NCBI RefSeq assembly: GCF_013184495.1
Contig: NZ_JAAOIY010000001.1
Location: 62,001 to 126,000, forward strand
DNA: 64,000 nt
Source: Sporosarcina jiandibaonis
GTDB lineage: Bacteria > Bacillota > Bacilli > Bacillales_A > Planococcaceae
Direction: 5' to 3'
Shown piece after piece: positions 36,239-45,279 of the stretch (positions are counted from its first letter, which is position 1; each line of letters starts with the position of its first letter). A program made the translations under genes and the position numbers. The notes under the pieces were generated by a model. That model worked only from the letters and a program-made list of their open reading frames with translations, was not told the origin of the DNA and searched no databases.

Positions 36239-36476
36239 GGATAGAGGCGCGGATGCAAAGAGTATATTCCATGAAGGTGACAGCCTGATGAGTGGGGTAG
36301 AAAGGTGTATTTGCCGAAGTGAGTGATTGCCTGTCAGCATTCGCCTACTGGATTTTCGTTGAAGAAGCGGAAATTTGTCAGGAACTATTACCTGGAGAGC
36401 TATCCCGAAGGAGACGCTTCTTTAGCGAATCTCAAATCGGACCAGCTCTCATATACATATGGGGGCTGTTTTTGCG
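36239..36476 (+). promoter_or_regulatory. Lysine riboswitch (L-box) with transcription terminator, upstream of lysC
   Basis: The aptamer runs from GGATAGAGGCGCG (36239) to GAGAGCTATCC (36405), with the conserved AAGAGTAT, TGCCGAAGTG, CTACTGG and GTCAGGAACTATTACCTGG blocks in order. P1 pairs GGATAG with CTATCC. The terminator is CAGCTCTCAT / ATGGGGGCTG plus T5 (36443-36473). GAGAGCT at 36395-36401 is the exact complement of AGCTCTC at 36444-36450, giving the antiterminator. Lysine binding locks P1 and allows termination. The gap from uvrC to lysC (334 bases) holds nothing else. Confidence 0.95.
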
Positions 36477-36499
36477 TACAGGAGAAAGTCGGTGGAATT

Positions 36500-37720
36500 T
36501 TGGAACGTATAGTTATGAAATTTGGTGGAACATCGGTCGCAAATGAAGAAAGAATTGAGCGAGCGGCTTCGTTGATTGTTGATGAAGTTCGTCGAGGCAA
36601 ACAAGTCGCGGTGGTCGTTTCCGCAATGGGAAAAACGACGGATGAGTTACTAGCATTAGCGAATGGCATAAACGCAAATGCAGAGCGCCGTGAACTCGAT
36701 ATGTTGATATCGACGGGCGAGCAAGTGACTGCCTCTTTGCTAGCAATGGCGATTTCAGCAAAAGGAATTCCTGCGAACTCATTTACCGGTTGGCAAGCTG
36801 GTATGCAAACTGAGTCTGTTCATGGAAATGCGCGAATTGAAAATGTAAACCCAGAGAAAGTCTTGAAAATACTTGAAGCGGGCGGAGTGGCTGTCATAAC
36901 GGGCTTTCAAGGAATTGACCAACAAGGAGAATTGACAACGCTTGGTCGGGGAGGCTCTGACACGAGTGCGGTAGCGGTAGCAATTGCGCTCGAAGCATCT
37001 TGTTGTGATATTTACACAGATGTTGAAGGGGTCTTTACGACGGATCCAAGAGTCATTGACGATGCACGAAAACTTCTTGAAATTTCATACGATGAAATGC
37101 TTGAACTCGCAAATTTAGGTGCAGGCGTGCTTCATCCTAGGGCGATTGAGTTCGCAAAAAATCATAATTTAACACTTCGAGTACGGCCAGCTCATATGGA
37201 CGGGGCTGGAACTCTGATCAGGGAGGAAATCGAATTGGAAAACAATCTTATCGTGCGTGGTGTCGCCTTTGAAAAAGAAATTGTTCGCATTACAGTAATG
37301 TACGATATTCCGTATAATGGATCGCTTGCAAATGTCTTTACGAAGCTTGCGGAAAATCATATTAATGTCGACATTATCGTACAAACAATTATGGAAGGCG
37401 AGCAACCTTCAGTATCCTTTTCGATTAAAAACGAAGATTTTGCAGAGGCAGTAAATGTATTGGAAATGAACAAAAATGAACTCGGTTATCGCCGCGCTGA
37501 TTTTGAAGTCGGTTTGGCGAAAGTATCGATTGTAGGAAGCGGAATGGTATCCAATCCGGGTGTTGCGGCAAAGATGTTCGATATTCTTCGAAATGCTTCA
37601 ATTCCAATAAAAATGGTCAGCACATCCGAAATTAAAGTTTCCGTCGTTATTCCTGGATCGGACATGGAAAAAGCAGTCGCTGTTTTACATGAAGGATTCA
37701 GTCTTGCAAAAGTATACTGA
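36500..37720 (+). CDS. lysC: Aspartokinase (lysine-sensitive class, LysC)
   Basis: 406 residues from TTG 36500, with GGTGG 4 bases upstream; the frame is open further upstream but those codons lie inside the riboswitch. Phosphorylates aspartate, the first step toward lysine, threonine, methionine and diaminopimelate. Kinase motifs MKFGGTSVANEERIE, VVSAMGKTTDEL, GRGGSDTSAVA and TDVEGVFTTDPR are present, followed by two ACT domains (about 265-406). The alternative internal start for a beta subunit (near residue 250) is plausible, as in B. subtilis, but not shown. Regulated by the lysine riboswitch. Confidence 0.93.
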   Translation: MERIVMKFGGTSVANEERIERAASLIVDEVRRGKQVAVVVSAMGKTTDELLALANGINANAERRELDMLISTGEQVTASLLAMAISAKGIPANSFTGWQAGMQTESVHGNARIENVNPEKVLKILEAGGVAVITGFQGIDQQGELTTLGRGGSDTSAVAVAIALEASCCDIYTDVEGVFTTDPRVIDDARKLLEISYDEMLELANLGAGVLHPRAIEFAKNHNLTLRVRPAHMDGAGTLIREEIELENNLIVRGVAFEKEIVRITVMYDIPYNGSLANVFTKLAENHINVDIIVQTIMEGEQPSVSFSIKNEDFAEAVNVLEMNKNELGYRRADFEVGLAKVSIVGSGMVSNPGVAAKMFDILRNASIPIKMVSTSEIKVSVVIPGSDMEKAVAVLHEGFSLAKVY

Positions 37721-37726
37721 ATGAAT

Positions 37727-37762
37727 AAAAGGAAGCATCCTATCAAAGATGCTTCCTTTTTT
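37727..37762. terminator. Bidirectional terminator between lysC and yslB
   Basis: AAAGGAAGCATC / GATGCTTCCTTT with an 8-base loop; A-run and T-run on either side. Confidence 0.9.
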
Positions 37763-38175
37763 CACACTTTCGTTTTCAAGTCCCACTTCACGTGAAATTG
37801 GACGAATTCGTCTTTATGGTTTTGTTCGGCGAAACATTCGGTGAGAACTCCGTTGACTTTCTGATACTGTTCAGCAATAAAACCAGATTCTAGATGAAAT
37901 GTCCGTTCTTGTATTTTCAATGAATAGGAGTCGTTTGTTAGTTTATAAAAGGCTTCGTGTTTTGAAAGTTTTTCGAGCGTTAAGGTTCCCCATCCGGCTT
38001 CTACAAAAAAGGAAGGGAGTTCTTCGGTGGTAAATATCGGAAACTTTCGCGCAATTTCTTTTCCTGCCCAATATAGTATTTCAGCTTCATGATTACCTAG
38101 AATGCTTGGCAAAACATGATCCCGAATAAGTTCATAGCCGAATCGAGTCGGTGTACCGCTAAGGTTAGTTTTCAT
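37762..38175 (-). CDS. yslB: DUF2507 (YslB) family protein
   Basis: 137 residues from ATG 38175; two in-frame TTG codons just upstream (the nearer about 6 bases from GGAAGG) are alternative starts, so the exact N-terminus is open. It has the YslB/DUF2507 features GYELIRDHVLPSILGNHEAE, ILYWAGKEIARKFPI and EAGWGTLTL. The fold is V4R-like; function unknown. It is divergent from sdhC, as in B. subtilis. Confidence 0.88.
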   Translation of the reverse strand: MKTNLSGTPTRFGYELIRDHVLPSILGNHEAEILYWAGKEIARKFPIFTTEELPSFFVEAGWGTLTLEKLSKHEAFYKLTNDSYSLKIQERTFHLESGFIAEQYQKVNGVLTECFAEQNHKDEFVQFHVKWDLKTKV

Positions 38176-38245
38176 TTTCAAATGCAATCCTTCCAAAAAA
38201 TGGTAGATAACTAGAGAAGCGAATTATTGTGACTAAAGGCACATC

Positions 38246-38274
38246 TTGACCTCTTCAAACTGGAGGAGTACAAT
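38246..38274 (+). promoter_or_regulatory. Sigma-A promoter of sdhCAB
   Basis: TTGACC (38246-38251), 17-bp spacer, TACAAT (38269-38274). The leader to sdhC is about 105 bases long and starts with an imperfect palindrome CATGTCATATTATTGTAACA at 38279, which could be a regulator site or a transcript hairpin. Confidence 0.8.
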
Positions 38275-38384
38275 AGACATGTCATATTATTGTAACATGA
38301 AGAGGAATTCGGTCAACGGTTCTTCATGAACTTTTAGTGACGACCGCAAACCGAAGTCCTCAGTAATAAGGGAGGGTAAAAGAT

Positions 38385-38993
38385 TTGTTGAGAGAATCGG
38401 ATTTTTACATTCGCCGTTTACATTCGTTGCTTGGAATTATTCCAGTTGGACTTTTTCTAGTTCAACACTTGGTTATTAACCATTTTGCAACTCGCGGCCC
38501 TGATGCGTTTAACGCGGCTTCAGATTTTATGGGGAATTTGCCATTTGTGCTCTTTCTTGAATGGTTCATCATTTATATCCCATTGATGCTTCATGCGTTT
38601 TACGGTGTCTACATATCATTCACATTTAAAAGCAACGTCAAGAAGTATGGCACATTCCGTAACTGGATGTTCTTCTGGCAACGTGTGACGGGAGTTTTCT
38701 TGGTCGTGTTCATCGCATGGCACATCTGGGAAACTAGAATTGCGAAAGCACTTGGCGCAGAGGTAAACTACGATATGATGAATGACATTTTATCTAGTCC
38801 GTTTATGCTTGCATTTTATATTGCAGGTGTAATCGCAGCGACATTCCATCTTTCGAACGGTTTATGGGGTTTCCTAGTTACTTGGGGAATTGCACAATCA
38901 CCGCGATCGCAGCAAATTGTGGGGTACATTACAATTGGAGTGTTCTTAATCCTTTCTGTAATCGGTGTACAAGCACTGCTCGCATTCATTTAA
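38385..38993 (+). CDS. sdhC: Succinate dehydrogenase cytochrome b558 subunit
   Basis: 202 residues from TTG 38385 (GGGAGGG 8 bases upstream; a second TTG follows directly). Five transmembrane helices; a di-heme membrane anchor that passes electrons from SdhAB to menaquinone. Candidate heme-ligand His residues lie in YIRRLHSLLG, LVQHLVINH, MLHAFYG, AWHIWETR and FHLSNGLW. The N-terminus matches B. subtilis SdhC closely. First gene of sdhCAB. Confidence 0.94.
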   Translation: MLRESDFYIRRLHSLLGIIPVGLFLVQHLVINHFATRGPDAFNAASDFMGNLPFVLFLEWFIIYIPLMLHAFYGVYISFTFKSNVKKYGTFRNWMFFWQRVTGVFLVVFIAWHIWETRIAKALGAEVNYDMMNDILSSPFMLAFYIAGVIAATFHLSNGLWGFLVTWGIAQSPRSQQIVGYITIGVFLILSVIGVQALLAFI

Positions 38994-39045
38994 TTTAAAA
39001 GTTTATTAAAGATTTTAAGAGATTATTTTGAGGAGTGAAACATTA

Positions 39046-40800
39046 ATGGCAAAAGGCAGAATGATTGTTGTCGGCGGAGGTCTTGCAGGCTTGATGGCAG
39101 TCATCAAAGCAGCAGAAGAAGGCGTTGCGGTTGACCTGTTTTCACTTGTTCCGGTTAAACGTTCCCACTCCGTATGTGCTCAAGGCGGCATTAACGGCGC
39201 GGTTAACACGAAAGGGGAAGGTGATTCACCTGCAATCCATTTCGACGACACTGTGTACGGGGGAGACTTTTTAGCTAACCAACCACCTGTAAAGGCGATG
39301 ACAGACGCAGCACCGGGAATTATTCACTTAATGGACCGGATGGGCGTAATGTTCAACCGTACTTCTGAAGGATTACTAGATTTCAGACGTTTCGGAGGAA
39401 CACTTCATCACCGTACTGCTTTCGCAGGCGCAACAACTGGACAACAACTTTTATATGCATTAGATGAACAAGTTCGACGTTTCGAAGTCGAAGGACTTGT
39501 ACAAAAGTATGAAAACTGGGAATTCCTCGGTGTAATTCTTGACGATGAAGGCGTATGTCGCGGGATTAAAGCACAAAATATGCACACGATGGAAATCCAT
39601 GCATTTAAAGGCGATTCTGTAATTATGGCAACTGGCGGACCGGGGATTATCTTCGGAAAATCAACGAACTCCGTTATTAATACAGGTTCAGCGGCATCTA
39701 TTGTTTATCAACAAGGCGCATATTACGCAAACGGCGAGTTTATTCAAATTCACCCTACAGCGATTCCTGGAGACGACAAGCTTCGTTTAATGAGTGAATC
39801 CGCGCGCGGAGAAGGCGGACGTGTTTGGACATACAAAGACGGCAAACCTTGGTACTTCTTGGAAGAGAAATACCCAGCGTACGGTAACCTTGTACCTCGT
39901 GATGTCGCAACACGTGAAATCTTTGATGTGTGCGTCAATCAAAAACTAGGAATTAATGGAGAGAACATGGTTTACCTAGATCTTTCGCATAAAGATCCGA
40001 AAGAGCTCGACATAAAGCTTGGTGGAATCATTGAAATCTATGAGAAATTTACGGGTGACGATCCACGCAAAGTTCCTATGAAAATATTCCCGGCTGTCCA
40101 CTATTCAATGGGCGGACTATGGGTTGACTATGATCAGCATACGAATATTCCAGGATTATTCGCTGCCGGCGAATGTGACTATTCGCAACACGGTGCAAAC
40201 CGTCTAGGTGCAAACTCACTTCTATCCGCTATTTACGGTGGAATGGTTGCGGGACCTAATGCTGTGAAATATATGAAAGGCCTCAAGAAAACTGCTGAAG
40301 AAATTCCTTCGTCAGTATTTGATTTGGCTGTTAAAGAAGAGCAACAAAAGTGGGACGACACACTTAAAATGGACGGTACAGAAAACGCTTACGTTCTCCA
40401 CAAAGAGCTTGGCGAGTGGATGACGAATAACGTAACAGTCGTTCGTTACAATGACCGTTTAAAAGAAACAGATGCTAAAATTCTCGAGCTACTTGAAAGA
40501 TATGAAAATATCAATATGACGGATACTCAACTTTGGTCAAACCAAGGTGCAACATTTACTCGTCAGCTTAAAAACATGCTATACTTAGCACGAGTCATCA
40601 CAATCGGGGCACTTCAACGTAATGAAAGTCGCGGTGCGCACTATAAACCGGATTTCCCTGAACGTGACGACAAGAACTTCATGAAAACGACGATGGCGAA
40701 ATTTGATGGAGAGTCAGCACCTATTATTCACTATGAAGATATTGACGTATCCTTAATCCCGCCACGTAAACGCGATTATTCTGCGGCGAAAGGAGATTGA
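39046..40800 (+). CDS. sdhA: Succinate dehydrogenase flavoprotein subunit
   Basis: 584 residues from ATG 39046 (GAGGAGTG upstream). Oxidises succinate to fumarate using covalent FAD. The Rossmann start is MIVVGGGLAGLMAV; the FAD-linking His is in KRSHSVCAQGGINGA; catalytic regions HPTAIPGD, SESARGEGG and HYSMGGLWVD are present. The product is very close to its B. subtilis counterpart over its whole length. sdhB starts 4 bases after the stop. Confidence 0.97.
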   Translation: MAKGRMIVVGGGLAGLMAVIKAAEEGVAVDLFSLVPVKRSHSVCAQGGINGAVNTKGEGDSPAIHFDDTVYGGDFLANQPPVKAMTDAAPGIIHLMDRMGVMFNRTSEGLLDFRRFGGTLHHRTAFAGATTGQQLLYALDEQVRRFEVEGLVQKYENWEFLGVILDDEGVCRGIKAQNMHTMEIHAFKGDSVIMATGGPGIIFGKSTNSVINTGSAASIVYQQGAYYANGEFIQIHPTAIPGDDKLRLMSESARGEGGRVWTYKDGKPWYFLEEKYPAYGNLVPRDVATREIFDVCVNQKLGINGENMVYLDLSHKDPKELDIKLGGIIEIYEKFTGDDPRKVPMKIFPAVHYSMGGLWVDYDQHTNIPGLFAAGECDYSQHGANRLGANSLLSAIYGGMVAGPNAVKYMKGLKKTAEEIPSSVFDLAVKEEQQKWDDTLKMDGTENAYVLHKELGEWMTNNVTVVRYNDRLKETDAKILELLERYENINMTDTQLWSNQGATFTRQLKNMLYLARVITIGALQRNESRGAHYKPDFPERDDKNFMKTTMAKFDGESAPIIHYEDIDVSLIPPRKRDYSAAKGD

Positions 40801-40804
40801 CATA

Positions 40805-41611
40805 ATGAGCGAACAAAATACTGCCGTACAAGAACGTACTGAGCAGGTAACGCAAAAAACTGTTCGATTTGAAATTCTTCGTCAAGACACAGCCGAATCA
40901 GAACCTTATTGGGAAAGCTTTGAAATCGAATATAGACCAAACATGAACGTCATTTCCGGTTTAATGGAAATCCAACGTAATCCGGTTAATGCTGACGGCA
41001 AAGAAACTACGCCTGTCAGCTGGGAAATGGTTTGTCTTGAAGAAGTCTGCGGAGCTTGTTCAATGGTCATCAACGGTCGTCCACGTCAATCGTGCACAGC
41101 TTTAGTTGATCAGTTCGAACAGCCGATCAAACTTGAACCTATGAAAACGTTCCCAGTCGTTCGCGACCTTGTCGTTGACCGAAACGTCATGTTTGATTCA
41201 TTGAAGAAGATTAAAGCATGGGTTCCGATTGATGGTACGTATGATCTTGGAGAAGGACCTCGTATGCCTGAGCGCAAGCGCCAATGGGCTTATGAACTTT
41301 CAAAATGCATGACATGCGGAGTTTGTCTGGAAGCATGTCCAAACGTGAACGATCAAACGAACTTCATCGGTCCTGCACTTATTTCACAAGTTCGTTTATT
41401 TAATACGCATCCTACAGGTGCGATGAACAAAGACGAGCGTCTAGCGGCATTGATGTCTGATGGCGGAATTGCAGAATGCGGGAACTCGCAAAACTGCGTA
41501 GTTTCATGTCCTAAAGGAATTCCGCTTACAACTTCAATCGCGGCAATGAACCGTGCAACATCCGTTCAAATGTTCAAAAACTTCTTCGGAAGCGACCATA
41601 TGGTAGACTGA
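40805..41611 (+). CDS. sdhB: Succinate dehydrogenase iron-sulfur subunit
   Basis: 268 residues. Electron relay between SdhA and SdhC. The N-terminal [2Fe-2S] domain has CLEEVCGACSMVINGRPRQS followed by Cys, and the C-terminal ferredoxin domain has CMTCGVCLEACP and CGNSQNCVVSCP for the [4Fe-4S] and [3Fe-4S] clusters. The N-terminal 20 residues (EQNTAVQERTEQVTQK) are a polar extension. A terminator follows. Confidence 0.96.
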   Translation: MSEQNTAVQERTEQVTQKTVRFEILRQDTAESEPYWESFEIEYRPNMNVISGLMEIQRNPVNADGKETTPVSWEMVCLEEVCGACSMVINGRPRQSCTALVDQFEQPIKLEPMKTFPVVRDLVVDRNVMFDSLKKIKAWVPIDGTYDLGEGPRMPERKRQWAYELSKCMTCGVCLEACPNVNDQTNFIGPALISQVRLFNTHPTGAMNKDERLAALMSDGGIAECGNSQNCVVSCPKGIPLTTSIAAMNRATSVQMFKNFFGSDHMVD

Positions 41612-41618
41612 AATATTG

Positions 41619-41659
41619 AAATCCTACTACGCTAACAATTGCGCAGTAGGATTTTTTTT
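41619..41659 (+). terminator. Terminator after sdhB
   Basis: AAATCCTACT / AGTAGGATTT perfect stem with an internal GCGC-containing loop, then T8. Confidence 0.92.
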
Positions 41660-41721
41660 GCTTGTCATTTGTTATTATGAAATAATAAAGAATAGATTAC
41701 GTTTGAAGTGGGGTTTATGGG

Positions 41722-42165
41722 ATGAACGCTAATTATATCGAGGATTTTGATACTTGGACAAGTGGATTTAAGTTTTCGGCACCTTTAACAGTCCGTTTTT
41801 CAGATATTGATTTGTATGGGATTGTTAATAATGCCGTGACGATTTCGTATATGGAGTTTGCGCGGATCGAATATTTTAAACATATTGGACTGATGAGTGA
41901 TTGGTTGAGTCCGGAGGGCGATAAAATTCCTGTCGTAGCTGATGTCCAATGCGATTATTTAAAACCGATTACATATAATGAAAAACTAGCAATTTACGTC
42001 AAATCAAATATAATAAAGAATTCTTCTGTCGATTTACATTACATGGCGAAAAACGAAAATGGCGAAATTGTATTTACTGGTCGCGGAACATTAGTCCAAA
42101 TTAGCCGTCAAAGCGGAAAAGGAACACCGTGGACTGAAAAAGAAAAGTCGCTTTTTGTCGGTTAA
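41722..42165 (+). CDS. ysmA: Acyl-CoA thioesterase, hotdog (4HBT) family
   Basis: 147 residues; 4-hydroxybenzoyl-CoA thioesterase-like fold. The catalytic Asp region VRFSDIDLYGIVNNAVTISY and the following helix MEFARIEYFKHIGL are typical. The acyl substrate is unknown. Located between sdhB and gerE as ysmA is in B. subtilis. Start chosen at ATG 41722 with a GTGGGG upstream. Confidence 0.87.
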   Translation: MNANYIEDFDTWTSGFKFSAPLTVRFSDIDLYGIVNNAVTISYMEFARIEYFKHIGLMSDWLSPEGDKIPVVADVQCDYLKPITYNEKLAIYVKSNIIKNSSVDLHYMAKNENGEIVFTGRGTLVQISRQSGKGTPWTEKEKSLFVG

Positions 42166-42180
42166 TGGGTTAGAGCCGTC

Positions 42181-42208
42181 ACGACATTGTCCTTGCTGAC
42201 ATATTTTA
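42181..42208 (+). promoter_or_regulatory. Candidate sigma-K promoter of gerE
   Basis: CATATTTTA (42200-42208) fits the sigma-K -10 CATANNNTA exactly, and an AC dinucleotide at 42181-42182 lies 17 bp upstream as the -35. gerE is sigma-K-transcribed in B. subtilis, so the match is expected. The -35 is too short to be decisive. Confidence 0.65.
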
Positions 42209-42236
42209 AAGTGAAAGTGGATAGGAGGGGCGCGTC

Positions 42237-42461
42237 TTGACAGATGAACCAAAACACCGCTCGTTACTAACGGGCAGAGAGCGAGAGATTTTCAACTTGC
42301 TCATCAACGATTTCACGACAAAAGATATCGCAGGACGGCTCGGTATTAGCGAAAAGACTGTTCGAAATCACATTTCCAACACCATTCAGAAGCTTGGGGT
42401 TTCGGGTAGAGCGCAGGCGATTATCGAGCTATTAAGGCTTGGCGAATTGCATTTGCGCTAA
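42237..42461 (+). CDS. gerE: Spore germination/coat gene regulator GerE
   Basis: 74 residues, a free-standing LuxR-type helix-turn-helix (LTGREREIFNLLINDFTTKD, IAGRLGISEKTVRNHISNTI) with no receiver domain, exactly the GerE architecture. It acts in the mother cell with sigma-K on late coat genes. TTG start with GGAGGGG upstream. Together with sspI it supports a spore-forming host. Confidence 0.95.
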   Translation: MTDEPKHRSLLTGREREIFNLLINDFTTKDIAGRLGISEKTVRNHISNTIQKLGVSGRAQAIIELLRLGELHLR

Positions 42462-42530
42462 AATAAGTTGCCATACCGGGGGAAAAAGGCGACAATAGAA
42501 GTAGTAATTGTTATCAGGGAGTTGGTTAAC

Positions 42531-42989
42531 TTGACAGATCGGATGACATCAATGAAACATGATGTAAGTGAAGTAGCGCATATGGAAAAAGAACTTAGAT
42601 ATATCGCAGCGATTATAAAACATAGCGGCCGTAAAATTTTAAAAAACTATACAATTACACCACCGCAATTTATTGCGTTGCAATGGCTTTTCGAACACGG
42701 AGATATGACAATAGGCGACTTGTCTAATAAGATGTATCTTGCTTTCAGCACGACGACAGATCTTGTCGATCGAATGGAAAAAAATAATCTTGTGAAACGA
42801 GTACGTGACGATAAGGATCGTCGCGTTGTCAGAATTCATCTTTTAGATGAAGGGAAACGTGTTATTGAAGAAGTTATTGATAAAAGACGCGATTACTTAA
42901 ATTCGGTGTTATCCAATTTTGAAGAAGATGAAGTTAAACAATTCTCTAACCTGTTAACAAAACTGCACAAAGAGATGAAGTGGGATTGA
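42531..42989 (+). CDS. ysmB: MarR family transcriptional regulator (YsmB-like)
   Basis: 152 residues from TTG 42531 (AGGGAG about 10 bases upstream; in-frame codons back to 42468 have no ribosome site). The winged HTH is at about 50-115: PPQFIALQWLFEHGDMTIGD, STTTDLVDRMEKNNLV, DDKDRRVVRIHLLDEG. Position between gerE and racE matches ysmB of B. subtilis. Target genes are unknown. Confidence 0.88.
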   Translation: MTDRMTSMKHDVSEVAHMEKELRYIAAIIKHSGRKILKNYTITPPQFIALQWLFEHGDMTIGDLSNKMYLAFSTTTDLVDRMEKNNLVKRVRDDKDRRVVRIHLLDEGKRVIEEVIDKRRDYLNSVLSNFEEDEVKQFSNLLTKLHKEMKWD

Positions 42990-42998
42990 GGGATCAAA

Positions 42999-43796
42999 GT
43001 GGAAGGACCAATCGGAGTTATCGATTCGGGTGTCGGCGGACTTACCGTCGTCAAAGAATTAAGAAGCAGATTGCCTAATGAATCAATCATCTACATTGGA
43101 GATGATAAACGTTGTCCTTATGGACCGCGACCTGCCGAAGAAGTACGGCAGTTTACGATTGAAATGGTATCTGCACTATCAAATATGGGTATTAAAATGC
43201 TCGTTATTGCTTGCAATACTGCAACAGCAGTCGCACTGGATGACATTCGCGAATTATTCAATTTTCCGGTTATCGGTGTAATTGTTCCAGGCGCTCGTGC
43301 AGCAGTAACGACTTCAACAACAGGGAAAATTGCCGTTCTTGGAACGATCGGAACGATTAAGAGCGGTGCTTATAGTATGGAAATTGCACGTCAATCCCCA
43401 TCAGCAACGGTTTTCCCGCTAGCATGTCCGGAGTTTGTGCCTCTTGTAGAAAGCGGCCAATATAAATCTGACTATGCAAGTACTATTGTCGACCGAACGT
43501 TGAGTAATTTAGCTGGAAAAGATTTTGATGCAGCCATTTTAGGTTGTACGCATTATCCACTTCTTGAGCATCATATTAAAAAGAGTCTTCCAGCGAACGT
43601 GAAAGTTATTTCTTCGGCGGTTGAAACCGTGCATGATATAGAACGAGAACTGAAAGAGAGAAATATTTTAAATGAAACGAAGCAACCTGTCGATCCAATT
43701 TTTTATACGACAGGTTTACGAACAGCTTTTCATGACATTGTTTGTGATTGGTTGTTCATAGAAAATCCTGATGTACGACATTTGACGTTAACATAG
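42999..43796 (+). CDS. racE: Glutamate racemase
   Basis: 265 residues from GTG 42999. Makes D-glutamate for peptidoglycan. The two catalytic cysteines lie in VIACNTATAVA and ILGCTHYPLLE; the start IGVIDSGVGGLTVVKELR is typical. It begins 9 bases after the marR stop and is followed by a terminator. In B. subtilis gerM comes next; here rph does. Confidence 0.96.
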   Translation: MEGPIGVIDSGVGGLTVVKELRSRLPNESIIYIGDDKRCPYGPRPAEEVRQFTIEMVSALSNMGIKMLVIACNTATAVALDDIRELFNFPVIGVIVPGARAAVTTSTTGKIAVLGTIGTIKSGAYSMEIARQSPSATVFPLACPEFVPLVESGQYKSDYASTIVDRTLSNLAGKDFDAAILGCTHYPLLEHHIKKSLPANVKVISSAVETVHDIERELKERNILNETKQPVDPIFYTTGLRTAFHDIVCDWLFIENPDVRHLTLT

Positions 43797-43830
43797 ACCC
43801 GAGATGTCCGTTATGGACGTCCGGGTTTTT
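43797..43830 (+). terminator. Terminator after racE
   Basis: ACCCGAGATGTCC / GGACGTCCGGGT with a small mismatch, then T5; it begins at the base after the stop codon. Confidence 0.85.
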
Positions 43831-43888
43831 GAATTCATGAATTAGGTTATGATAAAGCAGAGACTATTTTATTTACGGAGGCTATCGA

Positions 43889-44650
43889 ATGACAAGACAT
43901 GACGGAAGAAATAATGGGGAACTTAGACCGGTTACGATAGAAACAGATTACTTAATTCATCCAGAAGGATCAGTACTTATCACTGTTGGAAACACGAAAG
44001 TGATTTGCACGGCTACGATAGAAAGCCGTGTGCCGCATTTCCTGCGGGGAAGCGGTAAAGGGTGGGTAACGGCAGAGTATTCCATGTTGCCGCGTGCTAC
44101 AGGGCAACGGACGCAGCGTGAAGCTACCCGCGGCAAGCTAGGCGGCCGGACAATGGAGATCCAACGTCTTATTGGACGAGCTATGCGTTCTGTTATCGAC
44201 CTAGAAGTAATCGGCGAACGCACGATATGGATTGACTGCGACGTTATCCAAGCCGATGGAGGAACGAGAACTGCATCGATTACCGGTGCATTCGTAGCGA
44301 TGGCAATTGCAGCAGCAAAACTGCATGAAGAAAAAGAGTTGGCCAAATTCCCGATTACACAATACCTCGCCGCAACAAGTGTCGGAAAATCGCAGGAGGA
44401 CGAGCTGATCTTAGACTTGGATTATGTAGAAGATTCTTCAGCTGCAGTCGATATGAACGTCGTCATGACAGGAGCGGGCGCATTTGTTGAATTACAAGGG
44501 ACTGGCGAGGAAGCAACGTTTACAAAAGGAGAGATGGATGGTCTTGTATCGCTTGCAGAAAAAGGGATTGCAGAACTGATCGGTTATCAGAAAGAGGCAC
44601 TCGGACCAATTGCAGAGTTGGTTGGTAAAAAGGAAGGTGAAATGGAATGA
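43889..44650 (+). CDS. rph: Ribonuclease PH
   Basis: 253 residues; phosphorolytic 3'-5' exonuclease that trims tRNA precursors. Conserved parts: [74 protein letters not shown]. The stop overlaps the rdgB start by 4 bases, so the two are translationally coupled. Confidence 0.96.
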   Translation: MTRHDGRNNGELRPVTIETDYLIHPEGSVLITVGNTKVICTATIESRVPHFLRGSGKGWVTAEYSMLPRATGQRTQREATRGKLGGRTMEIQRLIGRAMRSVIDLEVIGERTIWIDCDVIQADGGTRTASITGAFVAMAIAAAKLHEEKELAKFPITQYLAATSVGKSQEDELILDLDYVEDSSAAVDMNVVMTGAGAFVELQGTGEEATFTKGEMDGLVSLAEKGIAELIGYQKEALGPIAELVGKKEGEME

Positions 44651-45279
44651 ATGAAGTGATAATCGCGACAAATAATGCAGGAAAAGGGAAAGACTTTGAA
44701 GCATTATTTACTCCGCTTGGAATAAAAGTATTAACGCTAAATGATATTGAACAAAAAATTGAAGTAGAAGAAACCGGTAAGACCTTTGAAGAAAATGCAA
44801 TTTTAAAAGCCGAGACAGTTTCTAAGCTTCTTGGGAAAACTGTTATTGCCGATGACAGCGGCCTTGAAATCGATGCACTCGGAGGGGCTCCTGGCGTCTA
44901 TTCAGCGCGTTATGCTGGAAATGGCAGTACTGACGATGATAACATCGATAAAGCGTTACGCGAGCTTGCTGGATTGACTGAGGTTGAACGTACTGCAAGA
45001 TTCCGCTGCGTTTTAGCAATCGCGGGACCAAGTATTGAAACCGAAACGTTTTCCGGAAGTTGCGAAGGAATTATTTTAAATGAGCGACAAGGAACTAACG
45101 GTTTTGGTTATGATCCGATTTTTTATGTTCCAAGTAAAAAACGTTCTATGGCAGAACTATCACCGGAAGAAAAAGGGTTAATCTCGCATAGAGGAGATGC
45201 TCTTGCAAAACTGCGCGTGAAATTGCCACAATTAATACAGAAAGTTGGTTTGAAAAATGAAATTAATAGTAATGAGTGA
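44647..45279 (+). CDS. rdgB: dITP/XTP pyrophosphatase (RdgB/HAM1)
   Basis: 210 residues; removes deaminated purine nucleotides from the pool. Signature motifs [51 protein letters not shown] and [14 protein letters not shown] are intact. It overlaps rph by 4 bases and the next gene by 23 bases. Confidence 0.95.
   Translation: MNEVIIATNNAGKGKDFEALFTPLGIKVLTLNDIEQKIEVEETGKTFEENAILKAETVSKLLGKTVIADDSGLEIDALGGAPGVYSARYAGNGSTDDDNIDKALRELAGLTEVERTARFRCVLAIAGPSIETETFSGSCEGIILNERQGTNGFGYDPIFYVPSKKRSMAELSPEEKGLISHRGDALAKLRVKLPQLIQKVGLKNEINSNE

Noticed and set aside
36319-36546. Open frames across the lysC leader, including a 59-residue N-terminal extension of LysC
   Set aside because: They lie inside the lysine riboswitch and its terminator, have no ribosome site, and known aspartokinases start at the KFGGTSV region.
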